In this document: one piece after another, positions 60,237 through 64,000 of the stretch | Layout: each line of letters begins with the position of its first letter | Position numbering within the stretch: the stretch's first letter is position 1 | Source: Acuticoccus sediminis | GTDB lineage: Bacteria > Pseudomonadota > Alphaproteobacteria > Rhizobiales > Amorphaceae | Assembly: GCF_003258595.1 (NCBI RefSeq) | Contig: NZ_QHHQ01000001.1 | Coordinates: 682,001 to 746,000, forward strand | DNA: 64,000 nt | Direction: 5' to 3' | Position numbers and translations under genes: made by a program | Notes under the pieces: generated by a model | Databases searched by the model: none | What the model was told of the DNA's origin: nothing | Seen by the model: the letters and a program-made list of their open reading frames with translations, nothing else

Positions 60237-62846
60237 GAGGCCGGTGAGCTCGATCGTCAGGTCCGCGCCCGCACTGGCGTCGGTGACGGCGACGACGACC
60301 GCCTTGTCGCCATAGATGCGGTAGCCGAGGTCGCCCGCAGCCGTCAGCGCGCCGGTGCCGACGAAGCGGAAGGCCTGGTCTCCCGCACGGGTCGGGTCCG
60401 CGTCGATCGAGGAGAGGTCCAGAAGGTCTTCGCCACGGACGAAATCGCCGACGATGTCGCGCGTGTCAGCCGTGATGCCGGAGTCGCCCTCGCCGAACAC
60501 GACCACATCGCGCCCCGCGCCCAGCCGGATCGAGTCCTGCCCCGCACCGCCGACGATCGTGTCGTCGCCGGCACGGCCGCTCAGGAAGTTGTCCCGGTCA
60601 TTGCCGGTGATGACGTTCGCGAGGTCGTTGCCGCCCCCATCCAGCGCCAGCGATCCGACCTCCAGATTCTCGACATTGTCGTCCAGGTAATAGGCTGGGA
60701 GAAATGAACGGACCGTGTCGCGGCCCCCGTCCGCGTCTTCCAGCACGAGGTCGTCGCGCGCGCCGACGATATAGAGATCGTCGCCGCTCCCGCCGATCAT
60801 CGTGTCCCATCCGGCACCGCCGTCCAGCGTGTCGGCGCCGGAACCTCCGTCGAGGAGATCGTAACCATCGCCACCCAGCAGGAGATCGTCGCCGGTGTCG
60901 CCGAAAAGTTCGTCGTTGCCGGCGTTGCCGGTCAACGTGTCGTCGCCCGCTGCGCCGGAGAGGGTGCCCGTCCCGTCATCCAGCGTCATCGCATTGCCGA
61001 GTCCGTTGCCGACGCCCTGGCCCCCGCCACGCACGATGAGGTTCTCGACGTAGGCGGGCAATTCGATCCGGGTGTAGGCGATGATCGTGTCGATCCCGCC
61101 GTCGGCCTCCTCGATGACCATGTCGTCCAGACTGGAGACGTAGAAGATGTCGTCGCCGAGGCCGCCGAGCATGGTGTCATCGCCCACGCCGCCGTTGATC
61201 CGGTCGTCGCCGCCGCGGCCGTCGATCCGGTCGTCGCCGCCTGCGCCGATGAGCACGTTCGCCCCGTCGTTGCCGACTATCAGATTGTCGCCGTCGTTGC
61301 CCGTGGCGGTGGTCCGCCCATATCCGAGCCGCAAGACCTCGACATTGTCGTCGAGGACATAGTTGTTGGCGTAGGAGAGGACGGTGTCGTGGCCCTCGTC
61401 GATGCGCTCCACCACCCGGTCGCCGGCAAGTCCGACGATATAATAGTCGTTGCCCGCACCGCCTATCATCGTGTCCGCGTCGGCGCCACCGTCGAGGGTG
61501 TCGTCGCCGTCCTCGCCCACGAGGCTGTCCCGCCCGGCAAGGCCCTTCAGCGTGTCGTCGCTCGCGGTGCCCCGCAGCATGTCGCCGCCGGCTCCGCCGG
61601 ACAGCGGCTCGCCCGCGGTGGCTGTGAGATTCATGCCGTCACCGTCGTCGCGCCACAGGGTGATGCTGACCGTGGCCTCGTCGGTGATCACATAGGACTG
61701 ACGGGCCCTGTAGGAGGCACGGAACAGGTCTCCGAAAGGACCGGTATCTGAGGACTCATGATTATATCCGGCCCTGACGCTCGGCCCGTTGGCCGCCATG
61801 TCCGCGGCTCCGAACAACATGGTGTAGATAAAGTAGACGAAACCGCCGTAAAATGTGCTGTATGCAAGGTATCCCGCAATATCATCGAAGCCATCGCCGT
61901 TGACGTCACCGAGGGCGCTGATCGCTTCTCCCCTGCCGATTTCGGTCCCGGCGCTGTCGGCCGATGCGGTGAACTCGCTGATCCGGATGGGGCTGGATAC
62001 CGCGTCGGCCTGCCCGTAGATGAGGAAGTTGGCAAAGGTATATTCGGGCTCGTCGTCGCTCAGATCGATGTCCGTTCGCACCGTGAGGGCGAGGTCGGCA
62101 TAACCGTCGCCATTGACGTCGCCGCCTGCCGACACGCCGTAGCCGAACTCGTCGGGGCGGCGATCGACTTCAACCACGAACCCTTCGGTTTCGTCGATGT
62201 CATCGAGGTCGACGATGCCGCCGACGTCGCCACGGCCGAAAATCGCAATAAGCCGATCCTTGCGAACGACCGCCATGTCGTCGATCCCGTCACCGTTTAC
62301 GTCGCCGACTTCGGTTTCGGCGAGGATCGGCAGGCTGGACTGATAGCGGTCGCCATAGAGGGCCTCGGTGTCCTCCTGGCTCGGATCTCCCGGCGTCTGC
62401 GCCCGAATGGTGCGGCTGATGAAACTGCTGGCACCGGGCGCATAAAGATCGACGAGGCCATTACCGGTGTCCTCCCCGGCGGGCTCGACCCCGTAGTTTC
62501 CCAAGCCCAGGGTGGCGAACTCGTACTTGAAAAGACCATTGGAGACGAGGCTGTACGTGAAGGCGTCGGTCCCGGCGGTTCCCGGCGCCAGATGCTCGAA
62601 GGCGTCGCTGGAATCGTAGTGAAAGGTCAGGTCGGTGTTGACTGTGAGCCGGGCGCCGGACGCGAGCGTGACAGTCTTGCCCGGCGCGACGAGCGAACCG
62701 TCGACGAGCGCATGGTCCGGTGCGGCATGGGGGCTGCCCTCCCCGGGTATGCTCAGTTGACCGTCCGCGGATCCCATGTAGGTCGTGAACAGGCTGAAGC
62801 TGTCGGCTGGCACGAGGGTCGGTGCCGCCGGAAGAATATCGGACAT
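60204..62846 (-). CDS. Secreted FG-GAP / RTX calcium-binding protein
   Basis: An 880-residue acidic protein. Residues ~50-100 form an Ig/cadherin-like segment (TLASGARLTVNTDLTFHYDS). Three FG-GAP-type calcium loops follow near 181, 250 and 325 (GDVNGDGIDDMAV, GDVNGDGYADLAL, GDVNGDGFDDIAG). From ~425 there are many RTX nonapeptides (GGAGNDYYIVG, GGDDRIDGRGGDD, GGSGADTLDGGAG) in four blocks separated by DNVE(N/V)L strands. The C-terminus (ELTGLSAMSSADFIL) is of the type I secretion signal kind, with no N-terminal signal. GGGGGA precedes the ATG at 62846. No type I transporter genes are in the window. Confidence 0.92.
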   Translation of the reverse strand: MSDILPAAPTLVPADSFSLFTTYMGSADGQLSIPGEGSPHAAPDHALVDGSLVAPGKTVTLASGARLTVNTDLTFHYDSSDAFEHLAPGTAGTDAFTYSLVSNGLFKYEFATLGLGNYGVEPAGEDTGNGLVDLYAPGASSFISRTIRAQTPGDPSQEDTEALYGDRYQSSLPILAETEVGDVNGDGIDDMAVVRKDRLIAIFGRGDVGGIVDLDDIDETEGFVVEVDRRPDEFGYGVSAGGDVNGDGYADLALTVRTDIDLSDDEPEYTFANFLIYGQADAVSSPIRISEFTASADSAGTEIGRGEAISALGDVNGDGFDDIAGYLAYSTFYGGFVYFIYTMLFGAADMAANGPSVRAGYNHESSDTGPFGDLFRASYRARQSYVITDEATVSITLWRDDGDGMNLTATAGEPLSGGAGGDMLRGTASDDTLKGLAGRDSLVGEDGDDTLDGGADADTMIGGAGNDYYIVGLAGDRVVERIDEGHDTVLSYANNYVLDDNVEVLRLGYGRTTATGNDGDNLIVGNDGANVLIGAGGDDRIDGRGGDDRINGGVGDDTMLGGLGDDIFYVSSLDDMVIEEADGGIDTIIAYTRIELPAYVENLIVRGGGQGVGNGLGNAMTLDDGTGTLSGAAGDDTLTGNAGNDELFGDTGDDLLLGGDGYDLLDGGSGADTLDGGAGWDTMIGGSGDDLYIVGARDDLVLEDADGGRDTVRSFLPAYYLDDNVENLEVGSLALDGGGNDLANVITGNDRDNFLSGRAGDDTIVGGAGQDSIRLGAGRDVVVFGEGDSGITADTRDIVGDFVRGEDLLDLSSIDADPTRAGDQAFRFVGTGALTAAGDLGYRIYGDKAVVVAVTDASAGADLTIELTGLSAMSSADFIL

Positions 62847-63194
62847 GGGTCCCCCACGAAAATGGATCGGGCAATTACAGTATGCACGATTGCACAGGAT
62901 CGGTTGGCACGATGGTGCGCCGCGGCAAATAAATAGATCTTTCACCCGTCTGCAATTGACGTGGTTCCGGTGGGTTGCGTTTGGGCCACCGAACGGGCCT
63001 TCATCTTGACTGCGATGGCGGAACTGGCCTCCCAAGCACTCGTCTCATTGGCTCCAGCGGTCTGACAGATTAGGGTTCATCTGGCTGTTGGCGCCGGAGC
63101 AAGGCGCCTTTCTCGACGAAATCCCCGCCGATGCTGTCGGCGACAACCTGTGTCGCGCGGTTCGGGGCAGGCGGACGGCATCGGCGAGGGGTGA
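62847..63194. other. Intergenic, promoter region of the RTX gene
   Basis: About 350 bases. An AT-rich patch near 62918-62945 (CAAATAAATAGATCTTTC) is a likely promoter zone for the minus-strand RTX gene. A plus-strand frame (FLDEIPADAVGDNLCRAVRG near 63100) has no family I recognise. Confidence 0.4.
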
Positions 63195-63656
63195 TCAGGC
63201 GCTGGCCGGCAGGGCCGGCGCCTCGAGCGCGGCTTCCAGATGGCCGAGCACGCCGAGCTGTCCGAGGATGATCGACGCGGCAGGGTAGCAATGGAACGAC
63301 GCGACCTTGCCGTCCTTGAGTTGGAAGACGTCACAGCAGGGGGCGTGCATCTCGCGGCCCGTCGGCGCGATGGTGCCGGCCGGCAAGGCGAGCGGCCCGG
63401 TGTGCGTCCCGTTCAGCGTGAGCTCGACGATCACCGTGTCTCCGGCGACAGTGAGGTTGCCGAGCGCACGGTGCATGTCGGCAAAGGCGTTCCCGTAGAT
63501 CTCGACGGGCCGTCCGATGTCGGCTCCGACGTATTTCACGCCGGCAGAGGTGTCCCAGAAGTATCCGTCGTGCGCAAACAGGGCGACGAAGGCGTCGATG
63601 TCCTTGACCTCGGCGACCCGGTAGAGTTCGCGGATCGTTGCTTCGTTGGATGTCAT
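63195..63656 (-). CDS. SnoaL/NTF2-like protein
   Basis: A 153-residue protein of the NTF2-like cone fold: ATIRELYRVAEVKDIDAFVA at the N-terminus (the usual helix with ALFAHDGYFWDTS), MHRALGNLTVAGDTVIVELT and CCDVFQLKDGKVASFHCYPA. Members are polyketide cyclase-like enzymes or small-ligand binding proteins. No clear catalytic pair can be assigned with confidence. It is followed downstream by the RTX gene on the same strand but separated by ~350 bases, and preceded by an SDR gene. Confidence 0.88.
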   Translation of the reverse strand: MTSNEATIRELYRVAEVKDIDAFVALFAHDGYFWDTSAGVKYVGADIGRPVEIYGNAFADMHRALGNLTVAGDTVIVELTLNGTHTGPLALPAGTIAPTGREMHAPCCDVFQLKDGKVASFHCYPAASIILGQLGVLGHLEAALEAPALPASA

Positions 63657-63754
63657 GTCTCGGTGTCCAGTAGAGATGAAGGGGGAATCGGCGTGCAGCG
63701 TTGGGGGATCCGGGGCCTCGTACGCTCGTGGTCCCCGGATCGCCGCCCCGTCGG

Positions 63755-64000
63755 TTACACCTGCGCCTGGCCGCCGTCGGCGAAGAGCTCGGCGCCGTTG
63801 ACGAAGCTCGAGTCGTCCGAGCCGAGGAAGAGCACCGCCTTTGCGATCTCCTCCGGCTGGCCGACGCGTCCGAGCGGAATGCGCGAGGCGAGGTGGTCAA
63901 GGAGCGCCTCCTGCCGGGAGGGGTCGTCGCCGGCGAGGTCGACAAGCCCGGGCGTCCTGGTCGAACCAGGGCTGACGACGTTGACGCGGATGCCGGTACC
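63755..64000 (-). CDS. Short-chain dehydrogenase/reductase (partial, C-terminal end)
   Basis: Only the last ~81 codons are in the window. On the minus strand they read [20 protein letters not shown], then [20 protein letters not shown] and [20 protein letters not shown], ending in GGQAQV and TAA at 63755-63757. The N-V-V-S-P-G and (P-E-E-I-A)...(F-V-N-G-A)...D-G-G pattern is the standard C-terminal half of classical SDRs. The nucleotide-binding part lies beyond the right edge. Confidence 0.93.
   Translation of the reverse strand, partial: GTGIRVNVVSPGSTRTPGLVDLAGDDPSRQEALLDHLASRIPLGRVGQPEEIAKAVLFLGSDDSSFVNGAELFADGGQAQV

Noticed and set aside
1-64000. CRISPR arrays, rRNA genes, restriction-modification or other known defence systems
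   Set aside because: No regularly spaced direct repeats, cas-like, methyltransferase or known defence domains were recognised anywhere; the regular repeats present are the coding Gly-rich and RTX units.

Overview
The window is about 64 kb of high-GC chromosomal DNA with GC-rich third codon positions, many ATGA gene overlaps, and a gene mix (tripartite tricarboxylate transporter, phosphatidylcholine synthase, giant Gly-rich autotransporter, many LysR/GntR/SDR genes) that suggests an alphaproteobacterium, most likely Hyphomicrobiales (inference from gene families; no rRNA or tRNA gene was recognised, so no species is claimed).

Layout. 1-3.9 kb: a TctABC tricarboxylate-type uptake operon (tctA runs off the left edge) diverges from a GntR regulator with two winged helices. 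4-9.9 kb: two copies of a decayed phage lysis region (4.19-4.47 kb and 8.38-9.35 kb) bracket an SDR, a LysR regulator and two NADPH:F420-reductase-like proteins; the second copy abuts a truncated luciferase-like oxidoreductase. 9.9-26 kb: a long minus-strand run of small metabolic/stress operons: GFA protein, amidase, SFPASDP microprotein, DJ-1 protein, AraC regulator, NAD(P)-binding protein, Dps, chloroperoxidase-like hydrolase, glutamine amidotransferase, homoserine dehydrogenase, a PaoABC-type periplasmic molybdenum aldehyde oxidoreductase, an exported epoxide-hydrolase-like enzyme, a SRPBCC protein and a large winged-helix/NTPase/TPR regulator.

26.3-33.3 kb: zinc alcohol dehydrogenase and tautomerase followed by three consecutive broken genes (succinate-semialdehyde dehydrogenase, class A beta-lactamase, L,D-transpeptidase), then two LysR genes around a quinone oxidoreductase. 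33.4-36.6 kb: a mobile/decay zone with a decayed three-ORF module that includes an XRE regulator, an IS110 wreck with a strong hairpin upstream of its transposase, and an apparently intact IS6 transposase. 36.6-39.8 kb: an RNase-like metallo-beta-lactamase protein, a thymidine phosphorylase-family enzyme and an amber-interrupted PRPP synthetase. 40.1-41.7 kb: an exported serine hydrolase.

42.2-49.0 kb holds a 2281-residue autotransporter whose passenger is built from about 19 QSIGGGGG-type repeats. A second, more decayed copy of the XRE module lies just upstream (49.4-49.8 kb). 49.9-57.7 kb: a GGDEF protein, phosphatidylcholine synthase, a Gre-family factor, IS3 scraps, an exported amidohydrolase, an SDR, a DedA protein and a small secreted protein. 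57.7-64 kb: a broken RND efflux pump, an 880-residue FG-GAP/RTX secreted protein, a SnoaL/NTF2-like protein and the end of another SDR.

A recurring theme is gene decay: at least ten recognisable genes are truncated, internally deleted or stopped by nonsense codons, clustered around phage and IS remnants. The most unusual intact object is the giant autotransporter; the most system-like unexplained object is the duplicated XRE plus small-protein module.
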